Assembly (NCBI GenBank): GCA_015068665.1
Contig: SVKB01000010.1
Coordinates: 1-64,000, forward strand
Direction: 5' to 3'
Origin: Oscillospiraceae bacterium
GTDB taxonomy: Bacteria > Bacillota > Clostridia > UMGS1840 > HGM11507
Length of the DNA: 64,000 nucleotides
Of the stretch, positions 51,273-61,162 are shown piece after piece. The number at the start of each line of letters is the position of its first letter. Position 1 is the stretch's first letter. The translations under genes and the position numbers were made by a program. The notes under the pieces are model-generated. The model had not been told where the DNA came from and did not search any database. It saw only the letters and a program-made list of their open reading frames with translations.

Positions 51273-54200
51273 ATGAAAAAAATCATTTCACTTATGTTAA
51301 CATTGACCTTTCTTTTATCCGCTGTTTTAACCTTGTCGGTAAACGGTGCAGGAGAGGTTCTTTATGAAGACGGCTTTGAAAAAGGTCTTGTCGGCTGGAC
51401 TGTTGCCAAAGGGCAGGAAAGCAAATTTTTTGTAACCTCCGATGAGGCAAAGAGCGGTACATCAGCTCTTAAAGTTATCGATGATGACGATTCAAAAACC
51501 TTTAATTACTATAGTAAAAAATTCCCTGTAACTCCGGGTGAGGAATATACTCTTTCCGTTGATATCAAGGTTTTATCGGGTAATGCATCTGCAGGTAAGG
51601 TTTATATGCGTTTTAACGATGCTGAAGGCAATATGGTATATTCAAAATCAACAGCCGGAAGCGGTGAAAACTGGGTACACCGTTCAGGTGTTCACACTGC
51701 TCCTTCTGATGCAGCTATTGGAATGGTTATTGTATCATCCCAGGGTGCAGGCACAGGCGAAGCATTAATCGACAATATCAAGGTTGTAAAGGGCGCTGTT
51801 AAAGAAGAAACTGTTGTTACCGAAAAGCCTGAAGTTGTTGAAGACAATAAGGATTATAAATCCGAGGCGTTAAAATCCTTAAAGGCATCAGCTCCCATTG
51901 ATCTTGGTGCACCGATTTCAGAAGTTCAGATAATGGGTAGCTATACCGAAGCCAGAGCAGACGGAACAGTTATGTTCTACGGTGTTATATCCGGTCCTCC
52001 GGCAATCTTATTTGCTTATGATGTAAATAAAGGCGAAGTGGTTGATACTGAGCTTTTACAAAGTGAAGACGGCTCGGTTCAGGCAAAACTTTCTTATGCC
52101 GTTGATATGGATTCACAAGGCATTTTAAATATTCCTACACAGTCTAACTGTATGTTCTTCAGATATGATACCAAAACAGGTACTTTAAAGAATTACGGAA
52201 AAGTATGGGAAGAAACTGCTGTTATGTCAATCGGATATGTAGACGCGGATGATAACTATTATTTCGGTACATATCCTAATGCAAAGCTTATAAAATACGA
52301 CAAAAAGGAAGACAAGCTTGTTGACCTTGGTACAATGATTCCTACCGGTAAATATGTTCGTTCCATGGGCGGATATAAGGATAAGGTATTTATGGGCGGT
52401 ATGGGTAACCCTACCACCGAATGGGTAAAATACGATATTAAAACAGGTAAAAAGACCGTTCTTAAAAACCCATCCTTGGAAGGCAAATTTACCGAAAACG
52501 ATGTTGAAAACTTCTACGCTTGTTCAACAGCAGGTAAATACCTGTTTGCAAGATGTAAAATAAGCTCATTAAATATGTATTACCTTTGCGTATTTGATAT
52601 GGAAAAGGAAGAATGGGTTGATTTTATTGAAAAAACCTTACACCTTCATTTTTCAGCCTACGACGGCGACATAGTATACTATCATAACTATATCGACGGC
52701 AAACCGGGCTTGTTTACCTATAATCCTGAAACAAAGGAAAAGGTAAGATTAGAAGGCTTTGACGTTCCCGAGCTTAACGGTTACCTTGTTATGCCAAAAG
52801 CAGTAACTCTTAAGGACCAGGAAAAATATCCGGGAAAAACTATTGTTGCAGGTGCAAGCTCCAACGGTATCGCACTTATCAATTTAGAGAAAAAAACAGT
52901 AGAATTTATTAAAAATACTCTTCCCGGCAATGCAACAAACATAAGAACTCTTAAAGCCGGTCTTGACGGTGAAATCGTTATAAGTGCATATATGGGTGCA
53001 AAATTCATATCCTATGATATTGCAAAGCAAACCAATAAATATGAAGTAAAAGGTATGCAGTATGAAAGTATTGCAGTTATAGATGATAAATATTACTTTG
53101 GTCACTACGGAAGAGAAGCTGGTCTTTGTGAATTTGACCCTGCAACCAGAAAAGAGGGGGCTACAATAGCTCAGATGACCGGTGCCGATCAGGACAGAGC
53201 CTTCAACATAGTTGATGCAGGCGATAAAATTATCTGGGGATCATATCCCGATTACGGAAGACTTGGCGGTGCAGTTGCTGTTTACGATAAGAAAACAAAG
53301 GCGGTTACAGGCATTTACAAAGAGCCTGTTAAAAATCAGTGTATTGCAGGTCTTGCATACAGAAACGGAAAAATCTACGGTTCAACCTCAATTTACGGCG
53401 GTCTTGGTATAGACCCTGTCGATGCTCCTGCTCAGATGTTTATTATGGACCCTGAAACAGGTAAGGTTGAAAAGAGTGTTGAGGTTAAGCTTACAACCGA
53501 TAAAAATCCTCAGTATTTCGTAGGCGATATGCTGTTTGACGATGAAGGTAACCTATGGGTAGCCTGTGCACAAACACTTCTGAAGGTAAATCCTTCTACT
53601 CTTGCTATTGAAAAGGAAATCCCAATCGGTTCTCAGAAAAATACTCTTTCCAAAACAAGAGCATTACCTTATAATATGGAAATCAGCAAAGACGGACTTA
53701 TGTATACCAATATCGGCTACAGGGTATCCGCTGTTGACTTAAAAACCTATGAGGTAAAAACCCTGCTTGGTGTTGGTACCAATGCACTTACCATTGGTTC
53801 GGATGGTAATCTGTATATGATTTCACAAAGCAACATAAATAATCTTCAGAAAATAGAGCTTACAAAGGGCACCAAGCTTGACAGTATTTTAAATAACGGT
53901 ATAAGCTTATTTGTTGGTACACCAAACGCACTTGTAAAGGGCGAGAAAACCTTAATTGATAAATCAAACGATAAGGTTATTGCAACTATCGTTAATTCAA
54001 GAACATTGGTTCCCGTAAGATTTATCGCAGAAAACTTTGGGGCAGAAGTAGGCTGGGATGATGCTACGAGAACAGTTACTTTAACACTTAAAGATAAAAC
54101 AGTTAAAATTGTTTTAGATAAAGCAGAAATCGATATAAACGGTGCTGTTACAACAATCGACGTTCCTGCTCAGTCAATTGAGGGCAGAACAATGCTTCCT

Positions 54201-54341
54201 CTTCGTGCATTTGTTGAAAATGTAATGGATAAGAAAATCTTCTGGGATGCAAGAGGTCTTATTGTTATCACAGATACCGATATGCTTGATGCAGAAGCTG
54301 ATAAAGCTGTAATCGATTCACTGGTTGAAAAAATTAAGTAG
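51273..54341 (+). CDS. Exported CBM / beta-propeller-like / stalk-domain protein 1
   Basis: This 1022-residue protein has a signal peptide (about 1-25). A CBM4/9-like domain follows (about 27-172, LYEDGFEKGLVGWTV to EALIDNIKVVKG), then a linker. A region of about 680 residues (about 195-870) consists of short beta-blade repeats of the type YYFGTYPNAKLIKYD, NLWVACAQTLLKVNP and LMYTNIGYRVSAVD, like one or two beta-propellers. A stalk (copper amine oxidase N-terminal-like) domain ends it (about 885-1010: RTLVPVRFIAENFGAEVGWD, GRTMLPLRAFVENVM). I see no assignable active site; sugar or surface binding is inferred from the CBM and stalk domains. Two paralogs follow downstream. Confidence 0.82.
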   Translation: MKKIISLMLTLTFLLSAVLTLSVNGAGEVLYEDGFEKGLVGWTVAKGQESKFFVTSDEAKSGTSALKVIDDDDSKTFNYYSKKFPVTPGEEYTLSVDIKVLSGNASAGKVYMRFNDAEGNMVYSKSTAGSGENWVHRSGVHTAPSDAAIGMVIVSSQGAGTGEALIDNIKVVKGAVKEETVVTEKPEVVEDNKDYKSEALKSLKASAPIDLGAPISEVQIMGSYTEARADGTVMFYGVISGPPAILFAYDVNKGEVVDTELLQSEDGSVQAKLSYAVDMDSQGILNIPTQSNCMFFRYDTKTGTLKNYGKVWEETAVMSIGYVDADDNYYFGTYPNAKLIKYDKKEDKLVDLGTMIPTGKYVRSMGGYKDKVFMGGMGNPTTEWVKYDIKTGKKTVLKNPSLEGKFTENDVENFYACSTAGKYLFARCKISSLNMYYLCVFDMEKEEWVDFIEKTLHLHFSAYDGDIVYYHNYIDGKPGLFTYNPETKEKVRLEGFDVPELNGYLVMPKAVTLKDQEKYPGKTIVAGASSNGIALINLEKKTVEFIKNTLPGNATNIRTLKAGLDGEIVISAYMGAKFISYDIAKQTNKYEVKGMQYESIAVIDDKYYFGHYGREAGLCEFDPATRKEGATIAQMTGADQDRAFNIVDAGDKIIWGSYPDYGRLGGAVAVYDKKTKAVTGIYKEPVKNQCIAGLAYRNGKIYGSTSIYGGLGIDPVDAPAQMFIMDPETGKVEKSVEVKLTTDKNPQYFVGDMLFDDEGNLWVACAQTLLKVNPSTLAIEKEIPIGSQKNTLSKTRALPYNMEISKDGLMYTNIGYRVSAVDLKTYEVKTLLGVGTNALTIGSDGNLYMISQSNINNLQKIELTKGTKLDSILNNGISLFVGTPNALVKGEKTLIDKSNDKVIATIVNSRTLVPVRFIAENFGAEVGWDDATRTVTLTLKDKTVKIVLDKAEIDINGAVTTIDVPAQSIEGRTMLPLRAFVENVMDKKIFWDARGLIVITDTDMLDAEADKAVIDSLVEKIK

Positions 54342-54397
54342 TCAATAAAACAAGTATTAAAAAAACTACTAAAAAACTATAATAAAAATAATTTGAA

Positions 54398-54429
54398 AAT
54401 TGCCCTGCTTTAAACAGGGCAATTTTTTA
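54398..54429 (+). terminator. Terminator after propeller gene 1
   Basis: AATTGCCCTG ctttaaa CAGGGCAATT followed by TTTT, 57 bases after the stop codon. Confidence 0.9.
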
Positions 54430-54430
54430 T

Positions 54431-54500
54431 TGTGAATTAACACAACAAGGTTCTCCGAAATTCTCGAACTTTAGTTCGTTAGAATTTCGTGAGGTCCTTA
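54431..54500. repeat. Covarying hairpin repeat, copy 2
   Basis: It has the same frame as 50217-50287 (GAATTAACACAACAAGG, TTCTC, hairpin, TGAGG.CCTTAT). The outer stem is CGAAATTCT / AGAATTTCG where copy 1 has CGAAAAACT / AGTTTTTCG. Both sides have changed together. Confidence 0.85.
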
Positions 54501-54537
54501 TCCTCGTAACAAAAAGTGATATTAGGAGAGACAATTT

Positions 54538-57500
54538 ATGAAAAAGATTATTTCAATTATTTTAACATTGACTTTTCTTTTTTCTGCTTTTTCGATATTT
54601 GCAGTTAATGCTGCTGAAGAAGTAATTTATGAAGATGGCTTTGAAAAAGGGGTAGTTGGATGGACAATTCCATCAGGTCGGGCAGATCATTTTTTTGTAA
54701 CTGATGAAGATGCAAAAAGCGGAAAACAGTCACTAAAAATCATTGACGATGACGATTCTAAGTCCTATAACTATTATGCTAAAAAGTTTAAGGTTAAACC
54801 GGGAGATGAGTATACATTGTCAGTAGATATCAAGGTGTTATCAGGCAGTGCAACTGCGGGTAAAGTATTTATGAGATTTAACGATGCTGATGGTAAATCA
54901 GTATACTCAAAGTCCACTGCAGGAAGCGGGAATAAATGGATAAGAAGAGAAGAAACTCATATAGCACCGGAAAAGGCAGATACCGGTATGGTTATTATTT
55001 CTTCACAGGGCGCCGGCATAGGAGAAGCATTAATAGATAATCTTTGTGTTACCAAAGGGGCTGCTAATGTAGAAAATGTTGGTTCCGGCAACGGTGCAGA
55101 TGAAATCAAAGATTATAAATCAGAAGCTTTAAAAAAATTAAAAGCATCGGAACCGATTAATTTAGGTGCACCTATTTCCGATATTCAGATTATGGGTAAC
55201 TATGTTGATGTAAGAGATAATGGGGATGTTATTTTCTACGGTGTAGTAAGCGGACCTCCTGCAATTTTATTCGCTTACGATGTAAATACCGGAGAGATTT
55301 TAGATACTGAGCTTTTACAAAATGAAGACGGTTCGATTAAGGCAAGATTATCATATGGGGTTGATATGGATTCCGAAGGAGTTCTTAATATACCTTCCAA
55401 TACTTTGTTTTTCAGGTACGATACAAAAACCGGTACTTTGAAAAACTATGGAAGAGTATTCAGCGAAACAGGAGTGCCTGATAAGGGCTATGTTGATTCG
55501 GAAGATAATTATTTTTTTGGTACATATCCAAATGCAAAGCTTGTAAAATATGATAAAAAACAGGATAAACTTATTGACCTTGGAACAATGATTCCAACCG
55601 GGAAATATGTTCGATGTATGGGTGGATATAAGGACAAGATATTTATGGGCGGTATGGGTAACCCTACCACCGAATGGGTAAAATACGATATTAAATCAGG
55701 TACACGAACTGTTCTTAAAAATCCATCATTGGAAGGAAAATTTGAGGAAAAAGACGTGGAAAACTTCTATGCCTGCTCAACTGCCGGTAAATACTTATTT
55801 GCAAGATGTAAGATATCTTCTCTTGGTATGTATTATCTTTGCGTATTTGATATGGAAAAAGAAGAATGGATAGACTATATTGAAAAAACAAGTCATCTCC
55901 ATCTTTCTCCTTTTGAGGGAGATGTGGTATATTATCACAACAATATCGATGGGGGACCGGGACTTTTCTCATACAATCCTGTAACAAAGGAAAAAGTAAG
56001 ACTGGAAGGCTTTGACATTCCTGAAATTGATACCTATATTATTATGCCAAAAATTGCAACATTAAAAAATCAGGAAAAATATCCGGGAAGAACTATGATT
56101 GCAGGCGGAAATACCAATGGAATTGTTCTTGTAAACTTCGAAAAGAAAACAGTTGAATATATTAAAGATAGTTTACCTGCAAATTCAACGAATATAAGAA
56201 CTATAAAAGCAGGTCTTGAGGGTGAAATTGTTGTAAGTGCATATATGGGTGCAAAATTTGTATCCTATGATATTGAAAAACAAAAGAATAAATATGAAGT
56301 AAAAGGTATGCAATATGAGAGCATTGCCGTAATCGACGGTAAATATTACTTCGGTCATTACGGAAGAGAAGCAGGTCTTTGTGAATTTGATACTGCAACT
56401 AAGAACACACCTACTACAATAGCTAAAATGGATGGTGCCGATCAGGATAGAGCTTTTAATATTGTAGATGCCGGAGATAAAATTGTCTGGGGTTCATTTC
56501 CTGATTACGGAAGACTTGGCGGCGCAGTTTCCGTATATGATAAAGCTTCTAAAAAGGTTACAGGCATATATAAAGAACCTGTTAAAAATCAGTGTATTGC
56601 AGGTCTTGCATACAGAAACGGAAAAATCTACGGTTCAACCTCAATTTACGGCGGTCTTGGTATAGACCCTGTAGATGCTCCTGCTCAGATGTTTATTATG
56701 GACCCTGAAACAGGTAAGGTTGAAAAGAGTGTTGAGGTTAAGCTTACAACTGATAAAAATTCTCAGTATTTCGTAGGTAATATGCTGTTTGATGATGAAG
56801 GTAACCTATGGGTAGCCTGTGCACAAACACTTCTGAAGGTAAATCCGGATACACTCGAAATTGAAAAAGAAATACCGATTGGCTCAAGAAAACATAGTCT
56901 TTCCAAAACATGGGCATTGCCGTATAGTTTGGAAATCGGTAAAGACGGGCTTATGTATACCAATATAGGGAACCAAGTTTCTGCAGTTGATTTAAAAACA
57001 TACGAAGTAAAAACATTATTTGGAAAAGGCACAAATGTTTTAACAGTCGGATCTGACGGAAATATCTATATGGTTGGATATGACAATATTAACAATCTTC
57101 ATAAAATTGAAATCACACGCGGCGGAAAATATGATGACATTACTAATAACGGTATAAGCTTATTTGTAGGCACTCCCAACGCACTTGTAAAGGGCGAAAA
57201 AACTTTAATTAATAAATCAAACGATAAGGTTATTGCAACTATCGTTAATTCAAGAACATTGGTTCCCGTAAGATTTATCGCTGAAAACTTTGGGGCAGAA
57301 GTAGGCTGGGATGATGCTACGAGAACAGTTACTTTAACACTTAAAGATAAAACAGTTAAAATTGTTTTAGATAAAGCAGAAATCGATATAAACGGTGCTG
57401 TTACAACAATCGATGTTCCTGCTCAGTCAATTGAAGGCAGAACAATGCTTCCTCTTCGTGCATTTGTTGAAAATGTAATGGGTAAGAAAATCTTCTGGGA

Positions 57501-57594
57501 TGCAAGAGGTCTTATTGTTATCACAGATACCGATGTGCTTGATGCAGAAGCTGATAAAGCGGTAATTGATTCACTGGTTGAAAAAATTAAATAA
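54538..57594 (+). CDS. Exported CBM / beta-propeller-like / stalk-domain protein 2
   Basis: This 1018-residue paralog of the protein at 51273 has the same order: signal peptide (about 1-25), CBM4/9-like domain (about 27-172), propeller-like region (about 195-870) and stalk domain (about 880-1005). Similarity is patchy at the DNA level. About 56575-56850 and 57179-57592 are almost identical to 53320-53595 and 53927-54341, while the stretches between have many silent and replacement changes. GAGAGAC precedes the ATG. Function is unknown beyond likely surface carbohydrate contact. Confidence 0.82.
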   Translation: MKKIISIILTLTFLFSAFSIFAVNAAEEVIYEDGFEKGVVGWTIPSGRADHFFVTDEDAKSGKQSLKIIDDDDSKSYNYYAKKFKVKPGDEYTLSVDIKVLSGSATAGKVFMRFNDADGKSVYSKSTAGSGNKWIRREETHIAPEKADTGMVIISSQGAGIGEALIDNLCVTKGAANVENVGSGNGADEIKDYKSEALKKLKASEPINLGAPISDIQIMGNYVDVRDNGDVIFYGVVSGPPAILFAYDVNTGEILDTELLQNEDGSIKARLSYGVDMDSEGVLNIPSNTLFFRYDTKTGTLKNYGRVFSETGVPDKGYVDSEDNYFFGTYPNAKLVKYDKKQDKLIDLGTMIPTGKYVRCMGGYKDKIFMGGMGNPTTEWVKYDIKSGTRTVLKNPSLEGKFEEKDVENFYACSTAGKYLFARCKISSLGMYYLCVFDMEKEEWIDYIEKTSHLHLSPFEGDVVYYHNNIDGGPGLFSYNPVTKEKVRLEGFDIPEIDTYIIMPKIATLKNQEKYPGRTMIAGGNTNGIVLVNFEKKTVEYIKDSLPANSTNIRTIKAGLEGEIVVSAYMGAKFVSYDIEKQKNKYEVKGMQYESIAVIDGKYYFGHYGREAGLCEFDTATKNTPTTIAKMDGADQDRAFNIVDAGDKIVWGSFPDYGRLGGAVSVYDKASKKVTGIYKEPVKNQCIAGLAYRNGKIYGSTSIYGGLGIDPVDAPAQMFIMDPETGKVEKSVEVKLTTDKNSQYFVGNMLFDDEGNLWVACAQTLLKVNPDTLEIEKEIPIGSRKHSLSKTWALPYSLEIGKDGLMYTNIGNQVSAVDLKTYEVKTLFGKGTNVLTVGSDGNIYMVGYDNINNLHKIEITRGGKYDDITNNGISLFVGTPNALVKGEKTLINKSNDKVIATIVNSRTLVPVRFIAENFGAEVGWDDATRTVTLTLKDKTVKIVLDKAEIDINGAVTTIDVPAQSIEGRTMLPLRAFVENVMGKKIFWDARGLIVITDTDVLDAEADKAVIDSLVEKIK

Positions 57595-57604
57595 TTAATT
57601 ACAT

Positions 57605-57648
57605 CGAAAACGGCAAGCACCGACAGTGTGCTTGCTGTTTTCTTTTTT
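57605..57648 (+). terminator. Terminator after propeller gene 2
   Basis: GAAAACGGCAAGCAC pairs with GTGCTTGCTGTTTTC and is followed by six T. Confidence 0.9.
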
Positions 57649-57679
57649 AATACATTCTGTCTTAATTAATTCATTTTTG

Positions 57680-57708
57680 TAGACAATAACAATGGGATAT
57701 GTTATAAT
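57680..57708 (+). promoter_or_regulatory. Sigma-A promoter of propeller gene 3
   Basis: TAGACA, 17 bases, TATAAT, 33 bases before the start codon. It indicates that the third paralog has its own promoter. Confidence 0.75.
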
Positions 57709-57740
57709 ACTTCTATGAATATTAAACAAGGAGTTTTATT

Positions 57741-60227
57741 ATGAAAAAAACTATAATTTTAGCACTTGTTTTTTCTTTAATGCTTTCATTTTGTCCGATG
57801 ATAGGAAGTGCAGCTTATACCTCTGAGGCTCTTAATGATCTTCAGGCAGGAGAGGTTACATCCCTTGGTGCCCTTATTTCGGACATTCAGCTTTTAGGCT
57901 GTTACACTGATGTAAAAGAGGACGGTTCGGTGATATTCTATGGTGTAACCTCGGGTCCTCCTGCATTGTTTTTTGCTTACGACTTAAACGAAAGAAAAAT
58001 AGTTGATAAGCATGAGCTGCAAACGAAAGACGGTATTATGGCAAAAGTTTCCTACGGTGTAGATATGGGTGCGGACGGAATTTTAAATATCACTACACAG
58101 TCTCACAGTTTGTTTTTCCGATATAACACCAATACAAAAGAAATGAAGTGTTACGGTAAGATTTTTGAAGAAACTGCCGTTATGACAACCGGTTATGTTG
58201 ACTCGGAGGATAACTATTATTTTGGTACATATCCCAATGCCAAACTTATTAAATATGATAAAAAAGAAGATAAGTTAGTTGACCTTGGCACTATGATTCC
58301 AACCGGAGATTATGTGCGTGCACTTTGCGGCTATCAGGATACGATCTATATGGGAGGTATCGGTAATCCCACTACTGAATGGGTAAAATACGATATCAGA
58401 ACAGGTAAGAGAACGGTTCTTAAAAATCCCTCAAAGGAAGGGCTTTTTACCGAGTCTGATGTAGAGAATTTCTATTCTGCGTCGGTTGCGGGGAAATACT
58501 TATTTGCAAGATGTAAAATTGCAAGCCTTAATCAGTACTACATGTGCGTTTTTGATATGGAAAGGGAAGAATGGATAGATTTTATTCCGGGTGTTATGCA
58601 TCTTCATTGTACTGATTTTGAAAACGGATATGTTTACTTTGTTAAAAATCTTGGCTCATCGAAGGGCAGATGCTTAGTCGGATACAATCCCGAAACAAAG
58701 GAAACTATCGAAACCTCCGCTCCTTCAATAAATCCTGCAAGCTATGTCGTAGCTCCGAAATTTGTAACCTTAAAGGATCAGGAAAACTATCCGGGAAGAA
58801 CTTTTGTTGCAGGCTCCAATACCCATGGTATTTTATTAGTTAATCCGGAAGGGAAAAAGTCTGAAATAATAAAAGAAGGGCTTCCTCAGAACTATACAAC
58901 AGTAAGAACTCTTAAAGGCGGAATTGACGGAGAACTTGTTATAAGTGCCTATATGGGCACCAAATTTGTTGTTTACGATACCGAAAATAAAAAGATAAAG
59001 TACGAGGGAGAATGCACTCAGATTGAGCGAATAGAGGTTATTGACAATAAGTATTATTTCGGTCTTTACGGAACTAATGCGGGAATAAGAGAATTTGACC
59101 CTGTAACGAGAAATGCTCCCGTTCTTTTAGGTCAGATGACGGGTCTTGAGCAAAACCGTGCATTCAATATTACCGACGCAGGTGATAATATTGTATGGGG
59201 CTCATTCCCCGATTACGGAAAACTTGGCGGAGCAGTAGCAATTTATAATAAGAAAACAAAACAAACAAGAGCATATAAAGAACCGGTAAAAAACCAGTGT
59301 ATTGCAGGGCTTGTATGTAAAGACGGTAAAATTTACGGTTCCACTTCAGTATATGGCGGACTTGGAATTGATGCTATAGATGCTCCTGCGCAGCTGTTTA
59401 TTATGGATATTGAAACAGGGGAAGTCGAAAAAAGCAAAGAAGTAGTCTTAACAACAACCTCAGACCGACAGTATTTTGTAGGGGATTTGATTTTTGATAA
59501 AAATGGCAATCTTTGGGCAGGTACTGCCAAAACACTTCTTAAGATAAATCCCGAAACGCTGGATATAATAAAGGAAATTCCTATTGGAACAGGAAAGGAT
59601 TCCCTTACTGTAACAAGGGGAATTCCCTTTGCCATGGAAATAGGTCCTGACGGACTTTTATATACCAACATCGGAAGAAAAGTATCAGCGGTGGATTTGG
59701 AAACCTGTGAAGTAAAAACCTTGGCTTCAGTAAATACAGGCGCAATGACTCTTTGCGATGACGGAAATATCTATATGATAAATAATAAAACAGCCATAAA
59801 TCTCGATAAAATAGAGCTTGGCAGAAACCGCCCTGATAATCTTCCGGTCATTGCAACCTCGGTTAAATTTGAAGGGGAGGGCAGCGAAAATCCGATTCTT
59901 GTTAAAACCCATGCAGGTCACTTTGAGAGATTTATTGATAATTACGCTGTAGTGCTCTCAAAGCTCGGAACAGTTGATTCATCCCTTTATACCCTTTATG
60001 AATACGGTGTTCTGGGCTCCTCAACAGTAAGCGAACCGACAATTGGTGAGCGTGATTTTAAGGCTAAAGCTCAGCTTAGTCTTACAAAAGATAATGCCTA
60101 CGGTGTGCTTTTATACAATTTGACCGATTCAAAAAGCTATTACCTGAGACCTTATGCGGTATATGCCGATAAGAATGGCTATAAGTGGACAGTGTACGGA
60201 GATACTTTAGTCCGTCAGGGACAGTAA
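57741..60227 (+). CDS. Exported beta-propeller-like protein 3 (short paralog)
   Basis: This 828-residue protein has a signal peptide (about 1-25, ending IGSAA) and starts directly with the propeller-like region (about 28-700, with YYFGTYPNAKLIKYDKKEDK and GGLGIDAIDAPAQLFIMDIETG). It lacks the CBM and the stalk domain of the two upstream paralogs. In place of the stalk it has about 120 C-terminal residues (about 705-828) that look like a fibronectin-type fold (LYTLYEYGVLGSSTVSEP, YYLRPYAVYADKNGYKWTVYGD). It is more diverged from the other two than they are from each other. Enzyme activity is not evident. AAGGAG precedes the ATG. Confidence 0.8.
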   Translation: MKKTIILALVFSLMLSFCPMIGSAAYTSEALNDLQAGEVTSLGALISDIQLLGCYTDVKEDGSVIFYGVTSGPPALFFAYDLNERKIVDKHELQTKDGIMAKVSYGVDMGADGILNITTQSHSLFFRYNTNTKEMKCYGKIFEETAVMTTGYVDSEDNYYFGTYPNAKLIKYDKKEDKLVDLGTMIPTGDYVRALCGYQDTIYMGGIGNPTTEWVKYDIRTGKRTVLKNPSKEGLFTESDVENFYSASVAGKYLFARCKIASLNQYYMCVFDMEREEWIDFIPGVMHLHCTDFENGYVYFVKNLGSSKGRCLVGYNPETKETIETSAPSINPASYVVAPKFVTLKDQENYPGRTFVAGSNTHGILLVNPEGKKSEIIKEGLPQNYTTVRTLKGGIDGELVISAYMGTKFVVYDTENKKIKYEGECTQIERIEVIDNKYYFGLYGTNAGIREFDPVTRNAPVLLGQMTGLEQNRAFNITDAGDNIVWGSFPDYGKLGGAVAIYNKKTKQTRAYKEPVKNQCIAGLVCKDGKIYGSTSVYGGLGIDAIDAPAQLFIMDIETGEVEKSKEVVLTTTSDRQYFVGDLIFDKNGNLWAGTAKTLLKINPETLDIIKEIPIGTGKDSLTVTRGIPFAMEIGPDGLLYTNIGRKVSAVDLETCEVKTLASVNTGAMTLCDDGNIYMINNKTAINLDKIELGRNRPDNLPVIATSVKFEGEGSENPILVKTHAGHFERFIDNYAVVLSKLGTVDSSLYTLYEYGVLGSSTVSEPTIGERDFKAKAQLSLTKDNAYGVLLYNLTDSKSYYLRPYAVYADKNGYKWTVYGDTLVRQGQ

Positions 60228-60234
60228 TTTATAA

Positions 60235-60270
60235 TAAAAAAAGAAGCTTGGTTTCCCAAGCTTCCTTTTT
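60235..60270. terminator. Bidirectional terminator, propeller gene 3 / SDR gene
   Basis: GAAGCTTGG tttc CCAAGCTTC is flanked by an A run on the left and a T run on the right, between convergent genes. It can stop transcription from both sides. Confidence 0.9.
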
Positions 60271-60278
60271 TATAAAAT

Positions 60279-61130
60279 TTAAACTCCGCAGTAAGCGTTA
60301 AATCCGCCGTCGATAGGAAGAATAATACCGTTGATAAATCCGGAAGCTTCCTTGCAAAGTAAGAATAATAAACCGCCAAGTAATTCTTCAGGTTCACCCA
60401 TTCTCTTCATCGGTGTGCCTGCTAAAATCTTATGACTTCTTGCAGTCCAGCTGCCGTCAGGATTTTTAAGAAGGTCTTTGTTCTGAGCTGTAACAAAGAA
60501 ACCGGGAGCAAGAGCGTTAACTCTGATGTTTGTAGTAGAGAAGTGAGTAGCTAACCACTGTGTAAAGTTAGAGATAGCAGCCTTTGCAGCACTGTATGCA
60601 GAAACCTTTGTAAGCGGGGAATAAGCACTCATTGAAGAAATGTTGATGATAGAAGCATCATCTTTATCAACCATATCCTTAGAGAATACCTGAGTTGGAA
60701 TTAAAGTACCAACAAAGTTCAGATTAAATACAAACTGAATGTTATCAGGACTTAAGTCATAGAAGGAGATAACATCAGGATTCATAACATCCTCTTTTGC
60801 ATAGTATTCGTTTGTGGTATTACCTCTTGGATGGTTACCGCCTGCACCGTTGATTAAGATATCAACACTGCCTAATTTTTCGTTAACAATGTCTTTAGCT
60901 GCCTGACATGCTTCTGTTGATAAAACATTACATGCAACCCCAATTGCAACTCCGCCTTCAGCTGTGATTTCATCAGCAACCTTCTGAGCAGCCTCTTCTC
61001 TTAAGTCTAAGATAGCTACCTTTGCGCCACATGCAGCAATAGCCTTAGCCATAACTGCGCATAAAACTCCGCCACCGCCTGTAACAACGGCAACTTTATT
61101 TTTTAAATCTACCTTTAATGGAATGTTCAT
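60279..61130 (-). CDS. SDR-family oxidoreductase (possible D-mannonate/fructuronate type)
   Basis: This 283-residue NAD(P)-dependent dehydrogenase has cofactor loop VVTGGGGVLCAVMAKAIA, ILDLREEAAQ (the Asp suggests NAD), NINGAGG-type segment LINGAGGNHPRG, catalytic Ser in NISSMSAYSP and YSAAKAAI with catalytic Tyr and Lys. GFINGIILPIDGGFNAYCGV ends it. The insert with GNTTNEYYAKEDVMNPD after GAGGNHPRG is seen in SDR enzymes annotated as D-mannonate oxidoreductase (Bacillus UxuB type) in hexuronate use. This assignment is tentative because no uxuA or kdg gene is in the window. It is monocistronic. Confidence 0.8.
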   Translation of the reverse strand: MNIPLKVDLKNKVAVVTGGGGVLCAVMAKAIAACGAKVAILDLREEAAQKVADEITAEGGVAIGVACNVLSTEACQAAKDIVNEKLGSVDILINGAGGNHPRGNTTNEYYAKEDVMNPDVISFYDLSPDNIQFVFNLNFVGTLIPTQVFSKDMVDKDDASIINISSMSAYSPLTKVSAYSAAKAAISNFTQWLATHFSTTNIRVNALAPGFFVTAQNKDLLKNPDGSWTARSHKILAGTPMKRMGEPEELLGGLLFLLCKEASGFINGIILPIDGGFNAYCGV

Positions 61131-61162
61131 TATAAAGGCCTCCTTTAAATTATTATATTTTT

